Counted from the first letter of the stretch, positions 37,477-51,060 are shown. The stretch: 64,000 nucleotides of DNA from Dasyornis broadbenti (GCA_013397935.1 VZRN01003245.1:186001-250000), one strand, 5' to 3'. Notes: generated by a model from the sequence alone, not told the origin. Numbers and translations are program-made.

Positions 37477-40400
37477 CTGAAAGACATGGAAATGCACTTG
37501 AGCTTTGCATCTCCTCGTTTCCTGGTGCTATTCTGCTGTTTATTGATCTCTGCTGTAACTGGGTTACTGTGTTTTTCAGAACGAGTTGGAATCCACCAGG
37601 TGGCACAAGTTCACCACTTCTAAATTAGTTCTCTAGGGGCTGTTCGTCCACATTCAGTTTGCGCTCAAAGGCAAATTTCCTGGTCACAGCTTTATCCCAT
37701 CTACACTACCAGCTTCTAGCCCTGATCTGAGCCCTTTTGGACAAACTTTTTCCCAGAATTACTTAATTCTGTAAGGGAGAAAAACAGTATGTTGCTGATT
37801 ATCTGCCTTTTCTGTACCTTTGGTCAGTCACGCCTATTCCTGCCAACCTGGCCAAGCCTGAAGTGTGCCTTCCCTGAGGTTAGAGGCACTGATAACTGTA
37901 GGTGTATGACCTGGCTGAAAACCAGAGGGTAGTGCCTTGAAAAATCTGTCCTATGTAATAGATGTCAATGATTAAAACAACAGCAAAAAGCTAATCGAGT
38001 GCAGTAGCTCTGTCTATGCTTCTGTATTTGAAATTATGGTTCTGAACAAATATTGAAGTCCAAAATTCACATTCCTGTGGGTAGAATAGAAGCCTGAAAG
38101 TGTCAAGTACAAAGGATGAGGAAAGACCTTCAGAAATTTTTTTTTTTTCCCCCTCACTCTCTCTCTGTCATAGCTCTGGATTACTCCAGGCAGACACTCT
38201 TTCCTCTTGTGGCCAATCTCACATGTTATGGGGGAGCTATAGATAGTCTGGGCTAGTCTTTGTGCTGTCCACATCCTGTCAGTGTGCATTTACAGAACTC
38301 AGCTTGGGACTATACTGTGCTGTGGCTGTGCTAAAGTAATTTGTTTTCTAATATTTTTACTCCCCAAAAGGCTGCTCTGAAACCTCCCCAGTAATGTCAG
38401 CTGAATCTTAACAGTAACATCAGGGAATCAAAATACACTTAGCAAAACAGTAACCAGGACTGCAAAGCTGCAGAAAATTCTGTTTCCCTGCTGTTTGGGG
38501 CATTCTTTTGTTTTCTGCTATGCTGGTTGAAATAGAGGAGTCATAGAGATGTCCCTGATTCAGATCTGTACACCAGAAAGATGCCAATACTGGGCAGGGC
38601 TATGCTAGGGCAAGAATTGTAAACACTTAGTGCCAGGGATAGAAAAAAACTAGGAGAGCTGCTCTACTTTGTTAGCTGTGGAGATGCCCTAAGGTTGGCT
38701 TAGCTGTATTGAGAAACTGTGTTTTAAAAGCTCCAAAATACTCTTCCCTATCAATTTGGTAAAAAAAAACATCAGAAGAATTGAGCATACTGAGCTGTCA
38801 AGTAAATGCACCTTTCTTCTGTGGTGTGGCTACAGAGCATCCTGAGGTGCTGAAGCAGCATGTCTGTACCTGTGATTTTGTGTGTGTAAGTGATTAACAG
38901 GTAGGTGGTGGCAGGAAAGCATTAAAATATGCTAGTGGGGTAAAGCTAAACAATTTGGTTTCCCAACAATAAACCAAAAGCTCCTCTGTATAAGCTATTG
39001 TCATACAGAGAAAGGGAAAGCTGTGATCTTTTGTCCCTTTGCCTGAATTGTGCCTTCGTTGCCCAGAGGAACTGTGGGCACAGGATTTGATTATGCAAAG
39101 GAATTTGTCTTCTGAAGCTTGTGGCTATCCCAAAGGTTGCAGAAACCCTGTGCCAGCATAGTTTGAACTCCAACTGAAGCTCAGATTGATTACTTCACCA
39201 GCTCTTCATGTGAGAAGGGAGCAGTTAAGGCAGGGGAAAAAAAAATCCTAAGTGAATCAAAATTGTCTCAAAGTGTTGCCAACAGACTCAGTGAAGTTGA
39301 TGAGTAGGTGTCATCAAGGAGGGCTTATCCCTCAGCCACAGCCAGCTGCTCCCCCTTCTCTCCAAGGTCTATGACCTCTGAGAAAGGCCTAGAGCTTCAA
39401 TTCCTCATGTTGAGCTGAGAGAAGAGGGTGAGTAAGACAGCAGGAGGCCGTAAAGTCTTTGTTGCCTGCTTTAATTTAACTGTCTATAATGTATTCCCTC
39501 CTTTTTCTACTGAAACTTATTTTCCTTTCTCGCTGAATATTATTATCACCTTCCTCATCCAAATCACCTTCTCAGTGGTTGAGAAAACCACCATCTTGTC
39601 TATCCTTTTGCTTTTATCATGCCCCACATGATTTTGAAAGAACTTTACCTTTTTAATACATATTCTAATTTAACCATTTCTGATGGCTGAAGTGCCATTT
39701 TTGCCATTGTTTAGCTTAATGACAAGTTAACAACGTGAATTGTGTACTCATAGAAGCATTTTTTTCATATTTCTACTGCACCTACACAAAGGATTGTGCA
39801 TCCAAAGTGAAGGCTTTGAACTTCTAACCACTATAAGAAGTGCTTTATGTGTAACAATCAACTTAGTTAACTTGTTAACCAGAATGATCATCCTAAGTGT
39901 TTTCTGACTTTCTAGGCAGATAATGTCCATGTTGCATATTCCCCCTGATTCTGTCTGTAGGGGAAAGCTATGGATCCCTTTTTAATGTCTTGAGTTTCAT
40001 AACCCTTTTGTTGTATCCATTTTGCTCTTAAGCAGGAACAAAATAGTGTCTCTTCTGCCAGGAGGAGTTAACAGGCCTTTGACTAAGGAAGCAACCTTAG
40101 TCCAGTAAGTAGTACAGCTGGAAATAAGGAACGTGCTGATGTGAGGAAAACAATACTGGCACTGATGCTTTTTCCTGGAATGTAAAGAGGAAAATGGGAG
40201 ATATACTTTAACAACTGTGTACTTATGGCCTTTTTGAAGAAGATTAAACCACATTGAAATGTTCATAAATGTAGTAGGCTGAAATATTATATTCTGAGGC
40301 TATAAAATAATTTTTAAAAAAAGAATAGTGAAAAAAATCCAGATTTGGTAGCAGCACTCTAAGTGCAGAAAATTACTTTTGTGTCCAATTTCAGTGGAAG

Positions 40401-41747
40401 AGAGCTGTAAGTAACATCGAGGGTATTATTTCAACAATTTGAACCACACTAAATATGGCTGATCGATCTTTTGTTTAGGTAGCAGCACTAAAACTAGACA
40501 TACAAGGAAAATACAAGAAATGTTTAACAGAAGCTAGATAGTTGGTCTGTTTCTAGTATAACATTTGAAACAGAAAATTGTTTTAATTGAAGTTGTTTAC
40601 AGATAAGTGCTGCAAATGTATCTTTTTTCCACTGTATATTTGGAATCTTTGGTTTGAGGTCCTAACTTCTGTGAAAGGACAGCACACACAATGCTCACCA
40701 AAATCAGGTACCACAAACTTTCAAGCTCATGGTTACTGGAGAGCTTTTATCACTTGGGCTGTTAACCATTTGCTTCTTACAGGAGCTGACTGTTCAGCTG
40801 TACAGCAAAGCATCGTTCTAATCCCGTGTGAATAGTTAAAATAGCTCTGGGAGTGTATGTTGAGATAACTGCACTAAAAGGCACTGTATGGTTGAAATTC
40901 ATAACTGTGTTAGTCACAGTCTAATGGTCATGGTAATGCTCATCAGTAGTGAGATACAAAACCAAAACAGTGGCCGTGAGACCACCTGCCTATCTGTCTG
41001 CAGAGGGATCACAAAGTCTGTTTTGGTATTTTTATCAGTTTTTCATCATCGGTGCTAATCCAGTTTTTCCTGTCTGAAAAGGCGATTGAGATATGGTATG
41101 AACTTAAGGTCCCAGATACTATGAAAGTTTGCTTTCTTTGAACTGGTGAATTCTAAATTCATAGAAAGCTTCCAAAGAAAAGCAGTGAACCCAGCTTTTG
41201 GTAAGAAGCACTTGGAAGTAATTCCTGCAATGTTAATTTGGGCCATTCTCTGCAAATTGCTCCTGAGAACATTTACAGTTTATACTAAGCAAAATAATGA
41301 ATAAGTATTTGGAAATATTGCTTGTCAAATATATTGATTTAGACAACATTTGCTGAAATAAATGAGTAGCTGAGGCTCTTGATGAAGTAAAAGTTGTGAT
41401 ACTGAATTATGGACTTGAAGTATTAAGAAGTAAGTAGTTATTTTGATGAACCAGTAAATCCAGTGTGAAACTAAATATAGTTAACATCTCCCAAATATAA
41501 CTTCCTGACTTTGTGTATTATGTACATAGCACGTAAAACCCTGGGCTGTAGTCTGATGTTGTTGATTAACTATTTAAAGCACAGAGTGATATGTGAAAGG
41601 TCTCCTAAATTTTTATTAATTTCTTCTAAGTCAAGAATAATAGATTACTTTTGACCACTTCCTACCATTTCCCTCTGCCCTATCTACCCCATGGAAACCT
41701 GTACCCCTCTGCCATTTGTGTTAATTTAATGAAGATGCTTTACTTAC
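37477..41747 (-). other. ABRA: ABRA intron
   Basis: The single coding-region intron, 4271 bp, from GTAAGTAAAG to CATGTCTTTCAG on the - strand, phase 2. It holds a T/C tract (38139-38168) but no repeat family or gene that I recognise. Confidence 0.9.
38139..38168. repeat. Poly-pyrimidine tract with (TC)n
   Basis: A T run, a C run and then CTCTCTCTCTG within the ABRA intron. Simple sequence. Confidence 0.65.
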
Positions 41748-42484
41748 AGAGATGGTACGGGCCGTTTAATCCTCACAGCCGTCACTTCCTGCTCACTGTC
41801 TTCCTGCTCGAGTTTGTCCTCTGCTTCCCCATAGCCACTGTCCTGGGCATCCAGGCTGTCATCCTGACACTTCAGCAGCAGCTCTTCCTTCACCCCATCT
41901 TTGTCCTCTCCTTCCATCTGCTCCCAGCCCTTGGTTAGCTCTGATACCACGTTTGAACACTTTCTCCTTATGGTTGAAGATAACTTGCCACTAAGAATTT
42001 TGTCAATAGCACTTGATTCTTCTTTGTGCTTGGTCATCTCAGGGCTGCTGTTGTTCTCATATCTTTCACTGAGGAGGCTGATATCTCCCCCTCGTTCATA
42101 GGCTTTGCTGACAACTGTTTTGGTCACCTCTTTGCTTTTAATGCTGAATGTTTTGAGGGCTTCATCTGATTCCCTTGACTTTTTTTCAGCATCTCTTATT
42201 GTCACCGATTCCTTTGCTAAGGATTTTTCATCCTCTTTTTCTTGGTCCCTCTTGACAGATGGAATTTGCCGTTTTTCAAAGAAACTTTCTTGTACAGGCT
42301 GAACTGCAGTGGGGACCCATCCAGAGGGCTCTTGCTCTTGCTTTACATGGTGGTCAGATGCCCACTGCTGCCAACCTCGTGCCAAGCTGAAGACTTGGCT
42401 GGCCATTCGGATCTTGTGGACAGCCCTTTTCACAGGAGCAGTGCTAGGCTTTTCTTCAGGAGCCATGTTGCTGTCTGCTGCCAT
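41748..42484 (-). CDS. ABRA: ABRA (STARS) exon 1, N-terminal half
   Basis: First coding exon, 737 nt, ending CCATCTCT|GTAAGTAAAG. Two in-frame ATGs are candidates: 42484 (MAADSN...) and 42466 (MAPEEKPS...), both with A at -3 and G at +4. The second matches the mammalian N terminus (MAPGEK...); the first is the first ATG after the predicted transcription start. The protein would be 404 or 398 residues, a little longer than mammalian ABRA (about 380). Conserved islands: SLARGWQQWA (residues 34-43), EVTKTVVSKAYERGGDIS, RRKCSNVVSELTKGWEQME, DSGYG and VRIKRP just before the splice site. Between them is a lysine/glutamate-rich linker that differs from mammals. A further in-frame ATG at 42622 lies upstream of the TATA-like box and is not used here. 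Confidence 0.94.
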
Positions 42485-42538
42485 TCTGGCTTCTCTGCTT
42501 GTGCTCAGCACCTTCTGAATGGACTTCCTGGAGTGAAT
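42485..42538 (-). other. ABRA: ABRA 5' UTR (predicted)
   Basis: A start near 42538, within TCATTCACTC on the - strand (initiator-like), would give a 54-nt leader with no ATG before 42484. It lies 35 bases from the TATA-like box. This is prediction from spacing only. Confidence 0.45.
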
Positions 42539-42565
42539 GATGCCCTCTGAACAGGGCCACACAGA

Positions 42566-42573
42566 TTTAAATA
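42566..42573 (-). promoter_or_regulatory. ABRA: TATA-like box of ABRA
   Basis: TATTTAAA on the - strand, within CTATTTAAATC, about 35 bp upstream of the initiator-like TCATTC and 82 bp upstream of the first usable ATG. ABRA is a known MEF2 target in muscle. This box is A/T-rich and MEF2-like but does not fit the full MEF2 consensus, so I call it TATA only. No canonical CArG box was seen in the next 300 bp. Confidence 0.5.
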
Positions 42574-44097
42574 GAAGCAGGAGCAGTTGATGCCCATGGA
42601 AAATATGTGAAACTCTTCTCACAAAGATATATTATCCTCACTGTTGCAGAGGTCTTTTTTTAAAACACAGGGGTACATTTCATCACAGCAGATGAATGAT
42701 GCATGATGTAAACAGTGTGACACAGACCTGCTCTGGAAATAGTGGGAAAGTAACAGCTCCTTTAGTCCCCGCTCCCTAGGACTGCTGAATTCCCAGTTTG
42801 TTGGCAAGGGTCTCGTTCTTTTGGAAATGCAGCACTTGGATCAGACATCCTGATCAGAGTGACTGAAAATGCTAAATGTGAAGATGTGTCAGTTGCTGAC
42901 AACTTTGGCCAGAGTGGACACCCCTCATCGTCACAAGAAAATAGTGGCCCTTTTCAAGCCAGAAGCAAGTTATGACTGAAAAATTTTTAGAGGTATTTCC
43001 TAAAAAGATACCAGGTGATTTTTTCTTATTGCTCATGTGTCCAAGGAAATTGAGGTTTGTTAATTTTTTAACAGGTATTTATGTCTTCTCTTCCCAGTCA
43101 TTATCTATTAATGTCTCTCTCGTTAGAACGTACCTTCAGGGGGGCCTGGGGATGCTATCGTGTTTGGTGTCAGCACTAAGGAACAGGGAATCACTATGTC
43201 TGGGGATCAGTATAGTAAGTCTGACTTGATCAGATGGATGAATGACCTCCAAGTGTCAGGGTTTTGAAAAAATAAAATACAATTTTAATTCCTCACTGCT
43301 TTTCAAGAATTGTATACAGCATAATTATGTTTACAGTGTACAATGTAGAAAAAATCAGTTTTTCTAGGAAACCTTGTGATTTCTTCATTCCAGAGGACTT
43401 TCATATGAGTATATTCATATTTGAGTTTGTAAAATTGTTTAGTGAATTGATACATCCTTTGTTGCATGGTAATAAACAGACATTTTTCTGAGATATAGTC
43501 CTGTGATATATTATTTCTTAGTTTAATGTTTCCTAAATAGGAACGGAAAATGTCATTGCTTTTTCAATCTATCATACCTTGCAGATTACAGGATGACCTG
43601 TGGCACTTGCCATGTGGTGCTCTGGGGCATACTGAACTTCAAGGAATTCTGTTGGCTTTGTTGGTGTTACATCAGAGATAAATATGGACTCTCGTGCTCT
43701 GCCTTTTTTTTATCTTCTCTCTGTTAAAGGCTGGGCTGTTTGAAGTAGGTCAGATCGTATTTAGCTCTTGATTAATGCAATAAGACCACGTCATACTTTT
43801 GTCTTCTATGTAGAATTCCTCATTAATTTGGGGAGTAATTTCCTTTTCAAAACTGATGACATAAGTTAGTTTTGCTATTAGGTATTTACTCATGCTTTTA
43901 TTTTAGAAAGAAATCTGTCACCTCTGTGTACTGTACAGTCTCAGCTACTGCCCACTGCATCATAGCTGTGAGATGGCATTGTGAGGTGTACCCATACAAC
44001 TTGATTAAGAAGCATGTGTTACCAAACATTTATTTTGGGGTCATTTTAAGGCTAATCAGGAATGGGACCATCTTGTGCTTAAAATTTACACATGCCT

Positions 44098-44117
44098 ATG
44101 CATGCATGCATGCACGC
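44098..44117. repeat. (ATGC)n microsatellite
   Basis: About five units of ATGC with one variant (CACGC). Palindromic simple repeat. Confidence 0.8.
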
Positions 44118-44384
44118 AGGGGAGTGTATGTTCCCTAAAATAGAAGGAAGAGGCAAGTGAAAGAAAATAATGCCCATGCAGAATAGGAGTATTACACCAG
44201 TTCGTGGTGTCATTGTGTGGTCTCTGGAGTACAAGGGTGGCTGAGGCTTTAGGAATGAGCTGAAAGCTAAATACAGCCCTAAGGGGTAAGGCCAAGGAAG
44301 GATTGCAGTGAAGCAAGTGACTATGGAAGGACAATCCTGGAGTGTAAGGCCAGTAGAGACCCCTGTTGTAAGGCAGGGTCAGCT

Positions 44385-44500
44385 CCACCTCCATGTGTCC
44401 TGGATCCTGTTTTACCTGCTCTTAAAGACTACCAGCATTAGATACTTCCCACTGTCTAGGCAATCTATTCTGCTGGTTAACTGGCTCTATTTTGCAATCA
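44385..44500 (-). mobile_element. Possible ancient CR1 remnant
   Basis: The text TACCTGCTCTTAAAGACTAC followed by an ACTTCCCACTGTCTAGGCAA block resembles the reverse complement of the old amniote CR1 3' region (cctgctcttaaaaacctccag...cctccctaggcaatctattcca). Heavily mutated, and neither end is visible. Confidence 0.45.
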
Positions 44501-47500
44501 AAGGCCTCTGCTCAGTTTGTTACTGCAAATACTCTTGAAGTTCTTGAACAGTTTTGCTCTCATAAAATATTTGCAAGTAGTTGTATTGAAATTCATGGCA
44601 CTGAAAAATAACCTCACTATTCCTGGGGAATATTTAGAAATTACAGCACATTTCAAAGAGGTTGTTAATAAAGAGACTTCTGGTTTTTCCTAATGGACCT
44701 GACTGTGGCGTACTGGTCATAGTCCCACAGACTTAATGCTTACATAATTTAGATAAATGACAGTGAAAGGTTACAGACTAATGAAAAACACCAAGATTAC
44801 AGATCTAAATTATTATTAAATCCATACTGCACAACAATATGCTAAACAAATGTTTAGTTAAAATTGGTCACTATATTAAGCTGAACCCACTATATTAAGT
44901 CACTATCACAGACTTGTCCAAAGTGCCAGTGAAACTTCAATATAATTATTTGGAGGATAACTATCTTTGGGGGTTAATTTTAGGGTCTACAATGATGTTG
45001 CCATGTGAATGTGTTGAATGGTGTCTCATTTTATATGGTGATGATGCCAGCAAGAAGGTAATTACAAGTATAAACTATGTCCAAATCATCCAGTGATATT
45101 TGTGCTTTGGGGATTGTTTACTTTGCAAATGCTTTATTGGAATAAGAGCAGAATTTATTACTTCATGATTTTAAGTTTTTATTCTTAACAAAATAATCAG
45201 CCGAACTTACTTTTCTGCATGTAATCTCCCTACTGTGACTTTTACAAGTTAATAGCCAGCCCTAAAAGCAATGGTATATTTTAGGTAGGCTGGACCTTAT
45301 CCACATTTTCTGTATAACTTCCATACATCACAGTGTCACAAAACACATTCCAAATGCAGAGCAAGGCTTGGTGAGGGTACTGTCACAGGCTTTCACAAGT
45401 TCAGAAACCATGAGGGACCGTTTCTTGCAGAAGATCTATAGGAGAAAAGGAATTGGAGAAAGTATTAACTTTGATGAGCAAGTTTGACACATGCTGAAGT
45501 TATAAACTTCCTTGTCCTTGACCCTGGCTGCCTACACTTCTGAGATTTAATTTCTTTGACACCTTTAGACAAGTCTGCACATGTCCCTAAGACCTTGTTA
45601 CTGCTATTGGATTGCTGCATTTCACATAATACCTCTGACTTCCTGAATGCAAAGTTGTGAAGGACCAGCTGAGGGGTTGTCAATGTCAGAGTTAAAAGTT
45701 GTGATGGTTTTGCTGTGTGGTGGTTTGGTTTTGTTTTCCTCCCAGACGGATTTTTCCCTGTATAATTATAAACTATTTAAAAATTCTTTATTTTTCTCTT
45801 TGCTGTAGAACATTAACGGTCTCTGGGAGATGAGTTTGCCATAATTTGTTTTGTTTTGTTTAAGGATGATTAATTTTAAAAGTAGGACTGCATCCTTCAT
45901 CCATCACTTTACCTTGTCAGACATTGACATAAGTTATTCAATGTTTTTGATGCCAAGGAATTTAATTTTGAACCAGTTGTAAGTGTATGAAAGATGCTGT
46001 CTTCCTCCCTAGAGTTAGTGGTGAATAACGAGAACAAGATGTGTTTCTTTCTTAAGTATAACCAGCTGCCATTATCAGGAATCTCAAGAATTCTTTTCAC
46101 CATGACACAGTTAAAGTACATTTTGTCATAACATCATGCATTTCTAGTTATCACAGGAAACCTTGGAAAAGGGTTAGAGCTCAGGATTTCCTTATTTTTA
46201 GAGTTCATGTCAAACATATTCCTTCTAACAACAGCAGTGAGCAACTGTGTCTCATTCAGCATACAGTTTCATGCTCAGTCGAGGTGTCTGAGCTCCAAGA
46301 AATGGATGCTCCAGTGCCTTTGACTGGACCATGTCCAGCCATTAACTGAAAGCAGTTTATGCATTCTTTGGTGCAGTTTCTTATATTTGCATCCTGTATG
46401 TAGCCACAGCCTTTTTTGTTTAACTGAAATTGTGTTGTACTGAGGAATTATCCCTGTGTAATTAACATGGAATTTTGAGTCTGCATTTGATTATGTGTCA
46501 TCAGGATTCAACTGTTTGAGAGATTAGGGCTTATCCATGACCCATCATGACAGCATTGCTTCGTGAAGAAAAGAAATCCAGCAATCCAGTCAGAATCAGG
46601 GTTGAAAGACTCTTAGTTTTGAAAGGGTGATGGGGGGAGAGGGCAGCCCCACTGTCCAGTAGCAGCAGCTGCAGCGAGTGAGTTGTGGAGCAGAGCCCCA
46701 GAGCTCCTCTCCCTCCAGGTAAGACACATTTAAATGCAAGCCACCCAAGTAAAAGAAAACAGCCCTGTAGATTCTGAACTAGCTGAGGATGAGAATTCAG
46801 CATAATTTTTCACTGCAGCCTGGTAGAGAGATCTGGCTGTTACAGCTGATAGAAACCCAATTCAGGAAGCAGAGGCATCCGTGTATCTTCAAGTTCCTAC
46901 ACAAGCCCTGCTACTCAAGTGACAAAGCTCTTTGCTGTCTTGAATATCTTATTCCTTAAAGTTGTCTTCACTTTTCAGAAGATGAAAACTAAGACTAGGA
47001 TGTAGAGCCTTAAAGCACTTTGGCATCCTTTTCCTACTTTTGCATATAGCGCTCACAGCTTTTCTTGAGAGTCAGATGTCTCTAAGAAATCCATACAAGT
47101 TTAATCAAATTTACACAGGAAAGGAAAGCAGAGGTAAGACCACATGCTTTTAGTGCCATTTTACCTTTAAGCATAAATACATCTCTTATCTGAATATCTG
47201 TAGTAAATGAACAGAAACAAGTAGCAAGTAGTAATGAAGCTATTTTGTTTAAAAGTGTCAGCAAACATTTGCAGGAAGTCATTTGCATTAGCCATTTAGT
47301 TCTACTTGCATTGTGAAGAAATTCCTGAAGATCATTTAAACAAGACAGCCTTTAAAATAAACCCACAAATATGTTGCTATTCAAGTTTATATTGATCATA
47401 TCTATTTATCAGTGAATGGTTATCCTTTTGTGATAAGAAAATTATTTAATATTGTAAGTAATTTAATTTTGTGGTTCCAGCTTGCTGACGTATATTAGTT

Positions 47501-48939
47501 TACAGTTTACCTAGAAATAGGGTTATGGCTTTGAGAATATGGCCTTATTGCTGCTATTGGAATCTGAGCAGAACACTGGATACGAGGAATTTGAAGTCTT
47601 CACATAACTTTGCAATACGAGATGGATGTGAGCCATACCAGAATAGGAGAACTTGAAAGCAGACACCTGGCTGTAACGTGAGAGATGATAAATGTATTTT
47701 ACACATCTACAAGAAAGAAATCACAGGTAAAAAAAAAAAAAATAAAAATACAGTTCTGTATAGTCAAAACATGTTACAAACCAGAGATAAGAGGCATAAT
47801 CTAATCAATGCCCTCCAGATATTAACAAGGCAGTGTTCCCATGCATTGTGGCTTTTATTTTTTTAAGGTTAATATTAACTGCATGTTTCTGCTAATGGGT
47901 GTTTCTCAGATTTCAAGGTGGCAAATGTGAGAGGCAAATAGAATTTTCACAATTTAAAAGAAAAATTCTTTCAGGGACTGTGTCCAGTTAATTAGACCAG
48001 TACAAAGCAGAAGTGAAAGAACGACTTTATAAGTGTTTGCTTTCTCATTAGTCTGTTTAAAGTGCATTTACTTCTGCGTATCACTGAATGTGCATCACTT
48101 TGTTCTCCTGTATTGTCTTTACAGTCTACCATATTTATTGACAGATTAAAATCTATCAATATATAGTATAAAACATAAACAGTTATGCCTTTGATGTGTA
48201 TAGTTGACCTAGCATAGATTTTTGGAAGGATCATGGAAAATTTACATTTTACTTCTAACAGAGTTGCTAGTTATTGTCTTTACATTATAAGTATTGCAAC
48301 TTATGAAAATTAAAATCTTAGTTTATGAAATGATCGTTTGAAAATGGAGTGGAAAACAGACTGGAAGTTTTAGAAAATGTATTTGAATGCAGAACAACCT
48401 ACACACAAAAAAAAAAAAAATGGAAGAACCCCAGAAAAACAGAGTCTGTATATAATATAAATGCAATATTTCATTATTTGCTTTAAAGTATTGTAATTCA
48501 GAACCAGTCTCAGAACTCAGGAAACAGGCCTATCTCAGTATATTTTTAGTATTTTATTATGAAGGTTTTTAAATATTCATTGAGGGAAATACCTTGAATT
48601 AGGCAGATACTGCATTTCTGTTTTAATCTATCAATTAGCTAAAGCAATTAGCATCTTTTCAATGCCTCAGTCAAAATAATGCTCAGCTGTTTTGTTATTC
48701 CATATCTTGAAAGATCCCAGCACAAAGGATTGTTTAGAACAATTGATGTTATGACCCAGATTTGAAAGTATCTATGGTAGAAAGCAGAAATCCTCTTGAC
48801 TAATTCATTGGGATTTTTGTTGCAGCGTGGGGGATCCCATTTTAAAAGTGACACCAGAGCTGAAGCTATAACCTGTGACTGTGATTCTTGACCTTTGGGT
48901 AATGCAGATGAAGTCTCCTGGGTGCTGTTGGCTCTGCCC

Positions 48940-49180
48940 TCTCCCCCCGCTATCACATTCCACTGCACCAGGCGGGACAGACCCTTATTTATGAGTTCTC
49001 ACTTAGCCACCAGCTGCTCGAACAGCGTGCAGCTGTGTCCTTGTTAGCACAGGCAGACCCCTGGCTGTGCCTGCCTTTAGGCGGGTGGAAGTCCCGTGGT
49101 CAGCCTGCGAGAGTAGCGCTGCTCTCTGGAGTTACTTGCGTGAGCCTCGTTGACTTTAGGTGTCAAGAAGTGAGTGATGG
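48940..49180. other. GC-richer patch with two CAGCTG E-boxes
   Basis: A stretch with more CpG than its surroundings, containing CAGCTG at 49011-49016 and 49030-49035 and a TTATTTATGAG segment at about 48986. The 19-bp spacing of the E-boxes is close to two helical turns. It lies 6.5 kb upstream of muscle gene ABRA, so a muscle enhancer is possible. This is inference from motifs; nothing here proves activity. Confidence 0.3.
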
Positions 49181-50980
49181 GAATTGCTGGGAGATCATGT
49201 GGTATTTACAGTGCCATGTGAATGTTTCCATGGCTCATGACTAAGCTTCAACTGCCAAGGAAGCTGGCAATGAAGAGCTGAGAGGCCCAGTGATGGGGCT
49301 ACTTTTGATCAGAAACTTCGAAACCGCGTTAGTTTAAATTACACACCTACTTCATTTTAAAACTATGCTTCAGACATCTGCCTTACTTTTTACATTATGT
49401 AACAGTAATTAACAGGCCATGATTATGGGGTAAAATTCTTTTTAAGAAGAAGGTGAGAGCAGAGGAGTGAGATATTGAGATCATTATTTAAAGCTGCCCA
49501 TCATTTGATTTGCAGTATGGTAGCAAGCTATGCATTCCTCTTGAATATGAGGATGCTTAATTGCTGGTAGCAGCACCCAAACTGGAATAAATTGTTCTAG
49601 GAGGGAGTGAAAAGTATCTACTCCTTCTTGTCATCAACTTGATCTTTTAATTGTGTAGCTTTCTCATCCTTCAGCACAGGGACAGCCATGCTTGTTGATG
49701 CAGTGAATGACTTAGTGATTCAAAATACAAATCAGTGTACTAACAGCAATTTCAATGGATTCAAAATCAAGTCCCCATCCTCTTTGCTTGACTGAACCAA
49801 GTCAGTGTCCCTCACAATGGTGTCAACCATTTCAGCACAGAAAATTTGAGGAGGTGATGAATTTTCAAGGGTGGCTTTTGATATTTGAAAATATGTGACT
49901 GGTCAGCTTGAGGTGTTTTTCTTCTCAGGCAAGTAAACTGATTCTAGCTCTCACTGGACTGGAGACCTGGACCTTCCTAGTTCTTTCTCTACATTACTAG
50001 TCACTGCTGACTTAATCCAGTCTTATATATCCCAGGAGATGTTTAGGACTGGAATTTGAACATTAACAAATTCAGCATTATCACACAGCTCCAGAGTGCT
50101 CTCTCAGCTTTATTTGCTCTTTTCTTAAAATAAAGGAGAAACACATGTTTACAGTTGAAGGGTATTATGGTACTCATGTCACTTGCCTGGATATACTAAT
50201 TTTGGGCCTATTGCATTTTTCTTTTTTCTCTGTGGACCCTGTTAAGGTTTGTGGCAAAGGTCAATGGATCTGCCCCTGAGGGCTTAACGCGTTTCCCAAT
50301 ATAATAATATCAGAATTTTATATCAGTTGCAAGTAATCTATTTTTGCTCTTTTCTTAGCAATATGATTGCCAGTAATTTTTGTTGTTGTTGAAATTACTG
50401 CACTATATCAATATTGATCTTTATTTCTCTCTTGGTATTTCTCTTCAGATAATGATTTATAAAGTTCCAGGTTTACTCAGGAAAGAAAGAGAAAGTGATT
50501 GGGAGGTTTTGAATGGTAGGCGAGACATAATAAAGATGAAAGTCTTCTCATCATACCTTGGAAACCCATGGGAATCACATGAGAAGCATTTCAGTGAGTG
50601 GAATCCACAGGCACAGGCTAGCACCAGGCAAAGTTCTGGGCAGGGATATGAACTTCTTTAAGGCCTCTCCTATTTTGTGAGTTGAATATTAAAAAGCGTA
50701 TGGTTTACTCAAGCCCCAGGGCTACAGTATTTCACACAATTGGCAACTTAGGAAAAATTCTTCTCAGGAAGTATATCTGCTGTGTATACACTAAAGGTGC
50801 AATTAAAAGAGCTGGATGTAGGAAGAACATTTCTCATCACCATTGTTTGGAGGTATTTGTTATGAGGTACTTCAAGGACACTTTCTCCTGAGATTCACAG
50901 TGGAGTTCCATGGGAGAGACCTTGTGCTTTGATGAACGCTTGGGGCAGCTCCTGCCCCTCCACTGCTGTTCTTGGCTCTC

Positions 50981-51060
50981 ATGGAGTGTACAGTGCTCCC
51001 ATGGATTGTACAGTGCTCCCACGGAGGGTACAATGCTCCCATGGCATGTACAGTGCTCTG
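50981..51060. repeat. 4 x 20-bp minisatellite
   Basis: Four contiguous 20-base units: ATGGAGTGTACAGTGCTCCC, then ATGGATTGTACAGTGCTCCC, then ACGGAGGGTACAATGCTCCC, then ATGGCATGTACAGTGCTCTG. No indels. Stop-free stretches on both strands across it are chance products. Confidence 0.95.

Noticed and set aside
37018..37628. Long open frames on the + strand (201 and 157 codons) opposite ABRA exon 2
   Set aside because: They are mirror effects of the GC-rich ABRA coding exon. The - strand matches STARS along its whole length; the + strand resembles nothing.
42242..42550. + strand open frames opposite ABRA exon 1
   Set aside because: Antisense shadows of a confirmed coding exon.
42485..42622. Upstream ATG extending ABRA by 46 residues
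   Set aside because: It lies upstream of the TATA-like box, and the added residues have no counterpart in mammalian ABRA.
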